57,746 nt of DNA, from positions 1 through 57,746 of the forward strand of contig NZ_LT828560.1 of assembly GCF_900170035.1 (NCBI RefSeq), in the 5' to 3' direction. This DNA is from Desulfamplus magnetovallimortis. GTDB taxonomy: Bacteria; Desulfobacterota; Desulfobacteria; Desulfobacterales; Desulfobacteraceae. Shown here one piece after another: positions 1 through 9,100 of the stretch. Both the position numbers and the translations under genes were made by a program. Position 1 is the first letter of the stretch; each line of letters opens with the position of its first letter. The notes beneath the pieces are model-generated. The model did no database searches and was not told where the DNA came from. It saw nothing but the letters and a program-made list of their open reading frames with translations.

Positions 1-38
1 AAAAACAAAGCTTAAAATGGCAATAACAAAATCAAACG

Positions 39-71
39 GGGACAGTACATGCATTATGTATCTGTCCCTGT
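39..71. repeat. imperfect palindrome GGGACAG...CTGTCCC
   Basis: An inverted repeat with arms GGGACAGTACAT and ATGTATCTGTCCC (one bulge) around a GCATT centre. It lies just past the stop of the small RTX-like gene at 86-871, so it could end that transcript, although the T-tract on the minus strand is poor. Related GGGACAG/CTGTCCC palindromes with a similar GCATTAT centre occur at 6029-6057 and 35805-35829. Confidence 0.5.
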
Positions 72-85
72 CGCCTTTTTTACCC

Positions 86-871
86 TTAAACAAGCTGAAA
101 TGCATTAAAGCCAATATAAGCCTCAAAAGCTGCCTCTGTCTCTCCGACTACATCTTCAGAATTCATGACTCCAATCAATGTAACAACATTAACCGTATCT
201 CCATCAGCAACATAAGATATACGCATATCATCCCCATCATGGGAAAAAAAATAATCTCCGTCTGAAGCATTGGAAACCTGTATAACATCATCCAATGCAA
301 AACCGGAAATTTCAACATTGTTTCCCACTGTGGCATCGTCAGTAAAAACAAAGCTGCCCAAAGAAGCATCAATTTCCACGGGACTTTCTGAATAATGTCC
401 CTGATCAATCGACATTGTTACCTGATCCAGCTCATCTACTGTTCCATCATCATTAATTGTTCCGGCAATTCCTGAAACAACATCCATTCCCTGAACTTGA
501 GAAGGGTCAACACCAAAGGCTGTCATAGTGGCTTCAAAGTCGTTTGCAAATCCACCCTCCTGTGGATTAAAGGGATCACTGCCTCCACCAAAAACAAAAC
601 TGAATGACGACATATCTCCGAGTATCTGCAGCACTCCACCAGAAGCATATGTCAATTCAACACCAGAACTGAAAAATCTGGATCCCGCAATCACCGCTTC
701 CCCCAATACCACAACATTACTACCTGAAGAGTCCTGGATTCTAACATCTTCCGTCAAATTAGGATTAACTGTATAAGTATCGTTTCCACCCATTCCTCTG
801 TATTCTTCGTAATCGTCCCCGGCCGTTACCGTAAAATTATTATTTCCTTGTGTTCCAAATGATATAGCCAT
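86..871 (-). CDS. small secreted surface protein with the shared RTX-like N-terminal domain
   Basis: A 261-residue acidic, Asn/Asp/Gly-rich protein without a Sec signal peptide, as expected for a type I secretion substrate. Residues 1-125 (start MAISFGTQGNNNFTVT, then EEYRGMGGNDTYTVNPNL and FVFGGGSDPFNP) are clearly homologous to the N-termini of the proteins at 6154-10365 and 10487-11317. The remainder is beta-rich, and the C-terminus is hydrophobic with a LIGV motif, plausible as an uncleaved export signal. The start has a good ribosome site (AAGGAG, 8 nt). It probably leaves the cell through the SapC/TolC/ABC/HlyD system at 16794-22974. The secretion route is inferred and the molecular role is unknown. 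Confidence 0.8.
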   Translation of the reverse strand: MAISFGTQGNNNFTVTAGDDYEEYRGMGGNDTYTVNPNLTEDVRIQDSSGSNVVVLGEAVIAGSRFFSSGVELTYASGGVLQILGDMSSFSFVFGGGSDPFNPQEGGFANDFEATMTAFGVDPSQVQGMDVVSGIAGTINDDGTVDELDQVTMSIDQGHYSESPVEIDASLGSFVFTDDATVGNNVEISGFALDDVIQVSNASDGDYFFSHDGDDMRISYVADGDTVNVVTLIGVMNSEDVVGETEAAFEAYIGFNAFQLV

Positions 872-1093
872 TAGCCTCTCCTTTTCATTTTTAAAAGCAA
901 CTATAAACTCTTTAATCTATTATTAACGTCAGTCTAAATCAATCATAGTATTTTTAAGGCAACTCAAAACACAATATATTGTGGCAGATCCAAATATTAC
1001 TATTCTTAAGCTTTATTTGAAAGTCTCCATAAAGTATTGTTATATAAAGACTTTCATGCATCGTTGTGATGTTCTCTCAATCATGAGGGTTTA
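872..1093. other. intergenic region with a repeat copy
   Basis: This is the upstream region of the gene at 86-871. It holds a 75-bp repeat (942-1015), listed separately, and at about 1047-1070 a degenerate stretch (GACTTTCATGCATCGTTGTG) that resembles the hairpin element at 48237-48305 in reverse orientation. No convincing sigma70 or sigma54 promoter was seen. Confidence 0.4.
942..1015. repeat. 75-bp intergenic repeat, copy 1
   Basis: About three quarters identical to 20695-20770. Both copies centre on a palindrome (CACAATATATTGTG here, CACAATATGTTGTG there) followed by GCAGAT, and both lie upstream of a minus-strand gene start. Confidence 0.6.
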
Positions 1094-2326
1094 TTAAAAA
1101 AGCAATCCTTCCACCCAATCAAGTTGTTTTGGCAAACAAACACGTTTAAGATCATAATTTTCAATTGCAAACTGCCGTGCATTTTTTGACAGACGATGCC
1201 GTACCGAAGGCTCATCAAGCAAAGAACAAACCTCCTTTGCAAAGCCATCTGAATCGAAAAAATTCACCAGACGACCATTCACGTCATGCTCAATTGCCTC
1301 ATGCAAAGGAAGAGTATCACTTGCAACAACAGCACAACCAGCGCTCATGGCTTCAAGAAGACTCCAGGACAATACAAAAGGATATGTCAAATAGACGTGA
1401 ACCGCAGATAACTGCAAAAGCGGAATAAAATGCTGGTAGGGAATGGTTCCCAAAAAATGAATTCTATTCCAGTCTTCATCGCTTATTTGAGGCCTTACTT
1501 CCTCGGCAAAGAGATCTTTCCATGTCCGTCCGTCAGGAGGTCTCGCGCCATAACTTACACCGTCACCTCCAACTATCAGGATATGAGCTTTAGGACGCTT
1601 AGACAATATCTCCGGCAAAGAACGCATAAAAATATGATACCCGCGATAAGGTTCCAGATTCCGATTGACAAAAGTAATAATTTCATCATTCTTTGTCAGG
1701 GTGATACAGCCATTAAGAGTTATGCTCACATCCGGATTAGGCCTCACAGCATCCGTATCAATTCCATCATGGATCACGGTGATCTTTTTTCTAAAAAATT
1801 CCGGAAAGGTACTTGCCTGCCAATGAGTAGGGCTGATGCCGGCATCGGCAACATCAAAATGAAGCTTATTGTTCAGGTTTTTAAGGTGTAAACGGCACAC
1901 ATCCCCGGGATCGTTGGCTGGAAATTCCGCATCGAAGCCAACATCTGCCCCCTCTGGGTGATAATAAAATTCGCAAAAGATACCCAGAACAGCCTTTGGC
2001 CACACCTCTTTTATAAACAGACTCTCTCCCCAGCCGTGATGAGCAATGATCACATCAGGAACAAAATCTTGTGCCTTTAGCTGCAGTGATGCCCTAAAAC
2101 ATGCTTCGCCGCGTATGACTTTGGTCTCGAAATCACTTACCCAGGGATGAACGTCTTGAGAGGTGCCCCGCATGGCAGCATAGGGTATCAACCGGATACC
2201 TTGCCAGGTTGAACTTTCACATTTTTGCATGGTCATGGCCACCACAGTATGACCCTTTTCCGCAAGAGCTGGAGCCAAAAACTTGAACTGACCTGGAAAA
2301 TTCTGATGAATAAAAAGTATTTTCAT
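1094..2326 (-). CDS. family 4 glycosyltransferase
   Basis: A 410-residue GT-B glycosyltransferase, predicted cytoplasmic, that should transfer a sugar from a nucleotide-sugar donor. The N-terminal half, starting MKILFIHQNFPGQFKFLAP and with a HHGWGESLF segment, matches the Glyco_trans_4_3 N-domain. The C-terminal half has the GT1-type donor site, with GGDGVSYG and the ExxxxxxxE-like stretch SWSLLEAMSAGCAVVASD near residue 320. AGGGAG stands 12 nt before the ATG. It follows the methyltransferase/glycosyltransferase operon at 2654-5723 after a 327-bp repeat-bearing gap. Its place among type I secreted surface proteins suggests glycosylation of S-layer or surface material, which is inference. 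Donor and acceptor cannot be read from the sequence. Confidence 0.88.
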   Translation of the reverse strand: MKILFIHQNFPGQFKFLAPALAEKGHTVVAMTMQKCESSTWQGIRLIPYAAMRGTSQDVHPWVSDFETKVIRGEACFRASLQLKAQDFVPDVIIAHHGWGESLFIKEVWPKAVLGIFCEFYYHPEGADVGFDAEFPANDPGDVCRLHLKNLNNKLHFDVADAGISPTHWQASTFPEFFRKKITVIHDGIDTDAVRPNPDVSITLNGCITLTKNDEIITFVNRNLEPYRGYHIFMRSLPEILSKRPKAHILIVGGDGVSYGARPPDGRTWKDLFAEEVRPQISDEDWNRIHFLGTIPYQHFIPLLQLSAVHVYLTYPFVLSWSLLEAMSAGCAVVASDTLPLHEAIEHDVNGRLVNFFDSDGFAKEVCSLLDEPSVRHRLSKNARQFAIENYDLKRVCLPKQLDWVEGLLF

Positions 2327-2370
2327 GAAAAAAACATACTCCCTGTCAATGCAACAGACTATTTACACAT

Positions 2371-2521
2371 AGTGCTCTGTCAAATCTTAATTTTAGGGTT
2401 AATTCTATTAATAGAGCACCCTAAATCTTAGTCTTGACGAAGCAATAGTGCTCTGTCAAAGCTTAATTTTGGGTTAATTCTATTAATAGAGTACCCTAAA
2501 TCTTAGTCTTGACGAAGCAAT
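2371..2521. repeat. tandem direct repeat, 76 + 75 bp, with nested palindromes
   Basis: Two near-identical copies, 2371-2446 and 2447-2521, differ by four substitutions or gaps. Each contains an inverted repeat with arms GGGT and ACCC (TTAGGGT/ACCCTAA in copy 1) around the perfect palindrome CTATTAATAG. Each copy also carries TTGACA on the minus strand, the strand of the downstream glycosyltransferase. A regulatory role for that gene is possible. The rest of the 2327-2653 gap (2522-2653) includes a coding-like fragment described in the findings. Confidence 0.75.
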
Positions 2522-2653
2522 AGTCATAAATTCCACTATGCTTTTTCATACTTACTCCAAAGAATTTAGCTGAAGTGGCTGATAAAAAGCAAATGATGAC
2601 TTACGCCGAGCTGTTCTATAGCATTGCCAGTTATGACGATAGCAGTTGCGATT

Positions 2654-4306
2654 TTATGGATAAATCTTCAATAAGCCAAGCTTCAGCAGCCAAATCAGGT
2701 TACGAAAAACAAAAGGCTGACGTTGTAAAGCAACACCAGCAACAATCTCAACAGCTCTCCTTGGACTGTCAGCAGCAGCAATCAGCACAGAGCGAACCTC
2801 ATCATCGGTTAGAAGAATATCCCTGGCATAGTCGATCATGGTCAATTTCCGCAAGGCTATAGCGCGATTAAAAGCCGTTTCTGCATCATTATCCACCAGG
2901 CCCAGCAAAGTGTTTTCGGTCAAAGTATTAGTAGGATAATTGCCAAAAGCATGAAAGGGATCCATCCTGGCAGGCCAGGGACGGGAAAGGTTTGGAAGAT
3001 TTATGGCTTGAACTGCCCTTATTTCATTCAATCTGTTCCACAAAGCTTCGTATTGGGGAATGATAACAGACCAGTCATAATGTTTTATTGCCCGGTCACG
3101 ACCAGCGTCTCCCATCTTACGGCGCAGTTCAGTTGACTGAAACAGACTAATGAAAGCCTTTGCCGCAGCCTCAACTTCAACTGCCACCAAGGAGCAGGTA
3201 TGACCGCAGTACATGTCGTATGTGTCAATGTCCAGGGCATGGCGAAAGGCCAGATCTCCACCCAGGCCGCTACCTGGCATCAGTGTTGGAATGCAAAAAC
3301 CGTCAATACCGTCCCGTACAGTGTCTCTATAACCGTCCCAGTCACTCACCACCACAGGCAAACCTGCGGCCATGGCCTCTATGGGAACAATACCAAAGGT
3401 CTCCTGAATGTTGTCCGAAAGAGAACAGAATATGTCCGCACCAGCCCATGCTGCATGCCTGTCTTCAGCCTTTCTGCCGTCAAGGGTAATGACCCGAACG
3501 CTGGGGCAGACAAGTCTTGCGGCCTCTTCATATGCCCTGGCAATGTACTCATTGGCGTGCCAGCCGCACTCCACCAGCACGACATCCTTGCCGCTCTTTT
3601 GTACAGCTTTTTCCAGAGCCTGATACATAGCCAGAGGATGTGCCTTGGCATGGAATGAAAGCCGTCCCATGAATAGAACCACCAGGGATTCGCTCGTCAC
3701 TCTAAGTATTTTTCGAGCTTCTAATTTTTTTTGCTCTGTAAACACAAAATCCTGGGTATTTATACCTAAAGGAATTATTGGCAATTGAGGCAGCACCATA
3801 CGGGCTATCCCCAGCCTAGAATTCAGGTAATCAACCTGTGCCTGTAAAAGCCGCTCCACGTTATTTTTAACTGCCGTGCTGGTGCAGATTAGTGCATCCC
3901 AGGGCTGCACAGGTTCTGTTATCAAGGCGGTCAAAGCATCCATGGAGGCTGCACTTGAGGTGGTGTGGGTAATACCGCACAGGCTCCATAAGCCATGACC
4001 AAAAAATGCACGGTGCAAGGAGTGTTTTCCAATACCAGGCCCCGGGTAATAGACAACCCCGATCTCTTTAAGAGCCGCCATACTGTTCCTGTCCACTACC
4101 TTGACAGTTTCTTTCCTGCCATAAAGCTGAAGCTTTTGAGCAAAATGTGAAGCATGCTCGGTTTTTTGTACCTTTACCCAGAATTCCTTAGTTTGGCTGT
4201 GAGCAAAAAATCCCCGCAAAAAAGATTCCCCTGCGGCATTGCGACCCATTAATCTTGGGCCTGTGGTGGTGTATGCCTCGGGATGGTAAAAAATACAGGC
4301 ATTCAT
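2654..4306 (-). CDS. family 4 glycosyltransferase with C-terminal extension
   Basis: A 550-residue glycosyltransferase. The chosen ATG (4306) overlaps the previous stop as TAATG and has GGAG 8 nt upstream. An in-frame ATG 54 nt further up is less likely. The N-terminal domain begins MNACIFYHPEAYTTTGPRL. The GT-B C-domain shows VVLFMGRLSFHAKAHP and the donor-site E-x7-E motif in ETFGIVPIEAMAAGLPVVVS, followed by DWDGYRDTV. About 130 residues beyond the core GT domain have no recognisable motif. It is the third gene of a translationally coupled operon with two methyltransferases (5723 to 2654). The operon probably builds and decorates a glycan. Targets may be the neighbouring surface proteins (inference). 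Confidence 0.87.
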   Translation of the reverse strand: MNACIFYHPEAYTTTGPRLMGRNAAGESFLRGFFAHSQTKEFWVKVQKTEHASHFAQKLQLYGRKETVKVVDRNSMAALKEIGVVYYPGPGIGKHSLHRAFFGHGLWSLCGITHTTSSAASMDALTALITEPVQPWDALICTSTAVKNNVERLLQAQVDYLNSRLGIARMVLPQLPIIPLGINTQDFVFTEQKKLEARKILRVTSESLVVLFMGRLSFHAKAHPLAMYQALEKAVQKSGKDVVLVECGWHANEYIARAYEEAARLVCPSVRVITLDGRKAEDRHAAWAGADIFCSLSDNIQETFGIVPIEAMAAGLPVVVSDWDGYRDTVRDGIDGFCIPTLMPGSGLGGDLAFRHALDIDTYDMYCGHTCSLVAVEVEAAAKAFISLFQSTELRRKMGDAGRDRAIKHYDWSVIIPQYEALWNRLNEIRAVQAINLPNLSRPWPARMDPFHAFGNYPTNTLTENTLLGLVDNDAETAFNRAIALRKLTMIDYARDILLTDDEVRSVLIAAADSPRRAVEIVAGVALQRQPFVFRNLIWLLKLGLLKIYP

Positions 4307-5115
4307 TAAGATTTCTCCAATGCTTTCATAACCAGCCACGGAGTCGGGCCTGACCGCCACTCCCAGGTTGCCAGAAGCTGATCCAGATGTGCAAGATTAT
4401 TAAACCAGTCTGGTGCGTGTCCAAGTTGACGCTGCCCATTATCCTGTACCAGAACTATCCTGTGGCTATCCTTAAAACGGCGGATCATTTCCATGGTAAT
4501 ACCCGGAATCAGGCACTCATGAGACTCCAGAATGATATCCATGCCTTTTAATGCAGGCGATCCGGCTGGATCCAGAAGATCGCGCTCTCCGCCTTCAATA
4601 TCACATAAAATAAGCACTTTCCGGTTAATGTAGTCTTTAAAATCTTCTTGCCTGAAAAGTCCTCCAACCTCTATCCTGTCAATAACGCCGTTTTTTGCGG
4701 CCAAAGCCTTACACTTTTCCCTTGCCCCCTCATCCACATCAAAAGCCATAACCCGTATATCCGGCATTTTAAGGGCAAACCCCACTGCATAGTAACCCTC
4801 GGCACAACCGATGTTGATAATTTTCTGATAAGGTGTTTGAAATGCCTCTTCAATAAAGGGGTGCAGGGGCTGTTCGTAACAGCCAAGCAATTTGGCTATA
4901 TGGCACCCCTCAGAGGACTGGGCGAGGTAGTCCATCCCATGCAGAGGCCCCTCCATAACCACAGTGCCATTGTGCTGAAGCAGGGTATTCTGGATCAACA
5001 CGCTGCGCCATTTTCCCAAAAGGCGAAGAAGATCGTTTAATCGGGATGGTTCATCGCGATAATCAGCACCTAACATCTCCTTAACCTGTTGGTTGACATG
5101 GGTATGCAGATTCAT
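4306..5115 (-). CDS. SAM-dependent methyltransferase (FkbM-like)
   Basis: A 269-residue class I methyltransferase. The SAM-binding motif I is IINIGCAEGYYAVGFAL, followed by an acidic end of strand 2 (VMAFDVDEGARE) and a LILCDIEGGERDLL segment typical of FkbM-type sugar O-methyltransferases, where the acidic DxEG pair lies near the active site. The start at 5115 overlaps the upstream stop by 4 nt (ATGA) with GGAAG before it. A 21-residue longer reading frame would run deep into the previous gene. It is flanked by another methyltransferase and a glycosyltransferase in the same operon. Methylation of a glycan is likely; the substrate is unknown. Confidence 0.82.
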   Translation of the reverse strand: MNLHTHVNQQVKEMLGADYRDEPSRLNDLLRLLGKWRSVLIQNTLLQHNGTVVMEGPLHGMDYLAQSSEGCHIAKLLGCYEQPLHPFIEEAFQTPYQKIINIGCAEGYYAVGFALKMPDIRVMAFDVDEGAREKCKALAAKNGVIDRIEVGGLFRQEDFKDYINRKVLILCDIEGGERDLLDPAGSPALKGMDIILESHECLIPGITMEMIRRFKDSHRIVLVQDNGQRQLGHAPDWFNNLAHLDQLLATWEWRSGPTPWLVMKALEKS

Positions 5116-5723
5116 CTTACACTTCCAGGTATATGTCCGGAAGCCAAATATCGCATACCCTCTTCCGTCATTTCGCATTTACTGGCAACTGCCCAGATGT
5201 CAAAAAAGGGATTACCACGTCCTGTGGCTGCCACTGTTTTAAATCCAGATGCATGTAAAGAGCTGGAGAGAACCTTTTTGGTAAATCCGCAGCGATGGGC
5301 CATAAATAGATTTCCTTTGGCCATGGATGGCCTGTGGCCATAGAGAATATCCAGAGGAGCTATGGGGCCTGCCGGTGAAGAATAGGCAGGTTCAGTAAGT
5401 TTATCCTGGGCAATCAAGGCACACACCGATTGCAGATCCGGACAGGTGATAACAGCAAAACCATCTGGTTTAAGTACCCGCTTAAACTCTGCCAGGGCAG
5501 CAGGCACTTCATGGGGATAGAGATGTTCAATGTTGTGGCTGGAAAAGAGAGCATCCATTGATTCAGACATTACCATTGACATATCGGTCATGGTACCTGT
5601 AATATCAGGAGATACTTTTGGGTCTATATCTAACCGTACTTCCTCCCAGGCATCAGAATTAAAACCCGAAGTAGTGTTATTTTTTCGTTTTGAGCCACAG
5701 CCCACATGAAGAAACAGCTTCAT
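5112..5723 (-). CDS. class I SAM-dependent methyltransferase (type 11)
   Basis: A 203-residue methyltransferase. It starts MKLFLHVGCGSKRKNN, where HVGCG is the SAM-binding motif I, followed by VRLDIDPKVSPDI (motif with acidic ribose-binding residue) and SSHNIEHLYPHEVPAALAEF, the post-II region of the Methyltransf_11 family. VLKPDGFAVITCPD is the usual motif near the fourth strand. It is the first gene of the 5723-2654 operon, overlapping the next by 4 nt. Such short Methyltransf_11 proteins are common in capsule, O-antigen and surface-glycan clusters. The role as a sugar or glycan methyltransferase is inferred from context. Confidence 0.85.
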   Translation of the reverse strand: MKLFLHVGCGSKRKNNTTSGFNSDAWEEVRLDIDPKVSPDITGTMTDMSMVMSESMDALFSSHNIEHLYPHEVPAALAEFKRVLKPDGFAVITCPDLQSVCALIAQDKLTEPAYSSPAGPIAPLDILYGHRPSMAKGNLFMAHRCGFTKKVLSSSLHASGFKTVAATGRGNPFFDIWAVASKCEMTEEGMRYLASGHIPGSVR

Positions 5724-5933
5724 AACTTCACTCCAACAAAATGATAAATAAAGTATTTATCAAAACTCATCCCATATCGAAATGATGGTTTAAGAAAATT
5801 TTTGTTTAAATCGGTTAATTGAAATTAATAAGCTCATTATTACCACAAAGCAACGCAAAAAAAAACAGACTTCAGAAACAAAAAAAGAGACATGCATTAT
5901 TTAGCTGCCTCCTTCCTTTTGCTTCCCCCACTT

Positions 5934-6026
5934 TCTGAATCACTGATTACCACTGATTAAATGATTACACAGATTAAAAAATCAGTGAAATCCGTGCAAT
6001 CAGGTTAAGCCGTGATTCAGACAAGA
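5934..6026. repeat. nested inverted repeat ending CTGAATCA/TGATTCAG
   Basis: An imperfect 93-bp inverted repeat built from CTGATTACCACTGATTAA-like units on one side and AATCAGTGAAATCCGTG on the other. Its termini match the core ends of the 174-bp element family (TGTCTGAATCA/TGATTCAGACA), so it may be a distant relative. Confidence 0.5.
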
Positions 6027-6072
6027 ATAAGGGCACATGCATAATGTTCCTGTCCCTCTTCAAAGGTTTAAT

Positions 6073-6113
6073 AAAAAAACCCCATCTCTATTATAATAAT
6101 AGGGATGGGGTTT
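6073..6113 (-). terminator. rho-independent terminator
   Basis: On the minus strand the arms AACCCCATC and GATGGGGTT enclose a second pairing (CTATTA/TAATAG) and are followed by TTTTTTTATT. It lies about 45 nt past the stop of the 1403-residue RTX-like gene at 6154 and is the strongest intrinsic terminator in the window. Confidence 0.9.
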
Positions 6114-6153
6114 ACGCAAATAAAAACTAATTTATACGACTATTAAAATTCAA

Positions 6154-9100
6154 CTATACTACATCGCCAACAGCAAGAACGGTTGTACCCCTGTCAACGA
6201 CACCAATCAATGTTAACTCAGCGGCCTGTAACACGTTGTCAGCACCATCATTCACAAATTCGTATACATATGAAGTTGTAGAGGAGCCTGCTGTCCAGTT
6301 CACGACAACTACAGAATCGTTGGCATTAGCTCCACTTGTGTCAGTACTAAAACGTTCTCCAAGATATGCGGCCACATTGGTTAGAGTAGTAGCTGTCATG
6401 TCTGCTTGATTCAACGTTGCAGCACCACCAGTTGTCAAATTGGCAGCTGCACCATTGAATGAGATATAATGAACAGTATCGCTAGCAGCCAATGTTGTTG
6501 ACAAAGCTTGAGCAGCTGCTGCTGCTGTTATGGTTTGTCCGGCATTTAATCCACCCAAAAGACCACCAGTCTGAACATCCAAGTCATCCACAGTGGAAAC
6601 AAAACCTGAAATGGTATCAACACCATTTGAAGCTGCTTCAAAAACAAAGTCATCTGCACCATCATCACCACTCAAGGTATCGTTTCCAACGCCACCTGTA
6701 ATGGTGTCATCACCAATACCGCCTGAGATGCTGTCGTTTCCGATACCACCGAGCAATGCATCAGCTCCACCGCCACCGCTGATGGTGTCAGCACCGTTTC
6801 CACCGGTTAATGAATCTGCGGCAGAACCACCAGTGATGCTGTCTGTTCCAGTACCACCGGTAATAGTGGCAGCTGCAGTTTGAGGTCCGGTAAAGGTTCC
6901 ATTGGCAGTACTTGTAGAAGCATTAACAAGCAATGTACCAGTGGATGTCGAGGCATCAACTGTAGCTAGATTAGCAGCACCAGCTATAGCATTGGTAATC
7001 GCTACGTTATTGCTTCCGGTTACTGTCAAACTGGTAAGATCCGCTGCATTCAAAGTGGTGATAGTTAGATTATCGCCAGCTGTTGTGCCGGTGTTAATGG
7101 CAAGTGTTTCCTCATCATCAACAGTCATTGTTGTAACAACCCTTGCTCCACCAGTAAGAGGTACAACATTCAAACTATTTGAGGACGTATCAATCAGACG
7201 AGCAAGACTGTAAACGTTTGCACCTGAAGTGGTAACCTGAACTGTATCCACAGAAGCAGATGCATTGGTGATGTTAACATTGCCTGCAACATTATAATTA
7301 ATTCGGGTAAAACCGGGATTATTGGTGAACTGCTCCAGTCCCTGGTCCAATGCCGTATCAATCTGCAATGTCTCAAAACCGGTTACGCCGGCAGCGGTCG
7401 CGGCAGTAGCGGCTGCATCATAGATCAGGGTATCGGTTCCATCTCCACCAGCAAGGGTATCACCGGCAGTCAGTGTCGCCTGAATATCAACAATATCGTT
7501 ACCTGCGCCGCCATCAATACTAACTGTCCCAGCAGCAACGGTTATAGTATCATTACCGTCATTACCTGTTACTGTATCGTTTCCACCAGCAGCAGTAATC
7601 TGGTCATTTCCGGCACCACCGTCGATGCTATCTGCACCGGTTCCACCTGTAATCGTATCAAGGCCAGCTCCACCAGCTACTGTGGAAGCAACTGTTGCAT
7701 GACCAAGCAGCGTATCGTTATTACCAGTTCCGGTAATACTGACAGTTCCATTTGCTCCAGAGAATGTAGGTGCACCACCCATTGTAAGAGTAGCTGTTCC
7801 AGTCATACCGGAAGCATCAATGGTGAAAAGACCTGTGGAGTTTGATGTCGGGACACCAATGGTCAAAGGATTTGCACCTGTAAAATTCAATGTATTGGCA
7901 CCAGTGGCACTGTCACCGTTAAATCCGATGGTTCCGAGAGTTTGCGCAACAGTAAAAGAAGCACCGGTATTAATGGTTGTGGTCTCAAATCCATTGATTA
8001 CCAGATTCTGCCCATTAAGGTTATTTGTAGCAGAGGCAGTGTCTGTATCTCTATTGGTTATAGTCAGAGTGTCTGTTGTTGCTGTTCCGGTATCATTTAC
8101 CGTCAAGGCACCACCAAGTTGTGCATTGGTAGCGGCAGTAGGTTCTGCAACACCAACGGTCTGTGCACCGGCGTTCATTGTTACTGTATATGCACCAGCA
8201 GTTCCATGGTCAAGTCTTACAGTGTCAATTGCGCTGCCGAATCGTGTTGCATTCAACGTAGCAGCAGCAGTACCTGCAACATTCATGGAAATCTGCTCAA
8301 AATTTGTGATATTGGTCATATCAGTGACCAGACCTTCGGCATTGGCAGCGGTCTGGATATCAAGCCTGTCAGTACCATCACCACCATTGATTGTATCGTT
8401 GTTATCAAGGTTATTAATGGCAATCATATCATTGCCTGCACCTGCATCGATACTTGAATTGGCAGCGTTGGCAGCAAATGTCAAGCTGTCAGCACCGGCA
8501 CTTCCCATAACATTGAGAACAGTGGTCGCTGCAAATGGTGATGTCAATCCCAACGCACCTGTCATGCCTGATGCATCAATATTAACTACACTTGCCTCAA
8601 ATGCATTAGTTACCTGAAGTCCCTGTGCTCCGGTTACATTCAAGGAAGTCAGCAAGCTGGTTCCTGCAGCATTTTGGGCTGTTACAGTTTGCAAAAAGTT
8701 GGTGTTACTGCCGGAAGACATCAGATTCAGGGTCTCAAGACCAGATGTATCTGTACCTGCCTGCTGTGCAATGGTAAGTGTAGGTCCACCAAGAGCATCA
8801 GACTGGGAATTGTTCAGATTCAGGGTAAATGAATTTGATCCAACCAGTGCGGCATTCTCAAAGTTCAGGGTTAAATCAGCGGATTGATCCTGAATTGTAT
8901 AAGTAGTATCTGTTGTGGAATCAATATTCTGTATCGTTAATCCATTGGTTGAGTTACGAACGAGAATAGAGGTCATTCCAGTTGTATTTGCCAAGTCAAA
9001 AGTTGCTCCTGCTGTATCAATAAGTTCAGCGCTTTCAATACTGGCAAGGAAAGGAGCAATTGTAGTGGCAGCACCCAGGCCAGCCAACAGAAGGTCATCA

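Larger units (their letters stand above)
5724..6153. other. intergenic region with palindromic repeats
   Basis: A 430-bp AT-rich gap between the methyltransferase operon and the large RTX-like gene. It contains an imperfect inverted repeat at 5934-6026 (ends CTGAATCA and TGATTCAG, with several CTGATT/AATCAG units inside), a GGGACA-type palindrome at 6029-6057, and an intrinsic terminator at 6073-6113. No coding capacity was seen. Confidence 0.6.

Noticed and set aside
2575-2862. 95-residue plus-strand frame over the glycosyltransferase end
   Set aside because: Beyond 2653 it is antisense to the glycosyltransferase gene. Only the first 26 codons look coding, and these are reported as a possible fragment.
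7820-8617. 265-residue plus-strand frame, plus several others opposite the RTX and S-layer-like genes
   Set aside because: The biased codon use of Thr/Ala/Asp-rich genes keeps antisense frames open. They have no domain and no ribosome site, and run opposite a clear gene.
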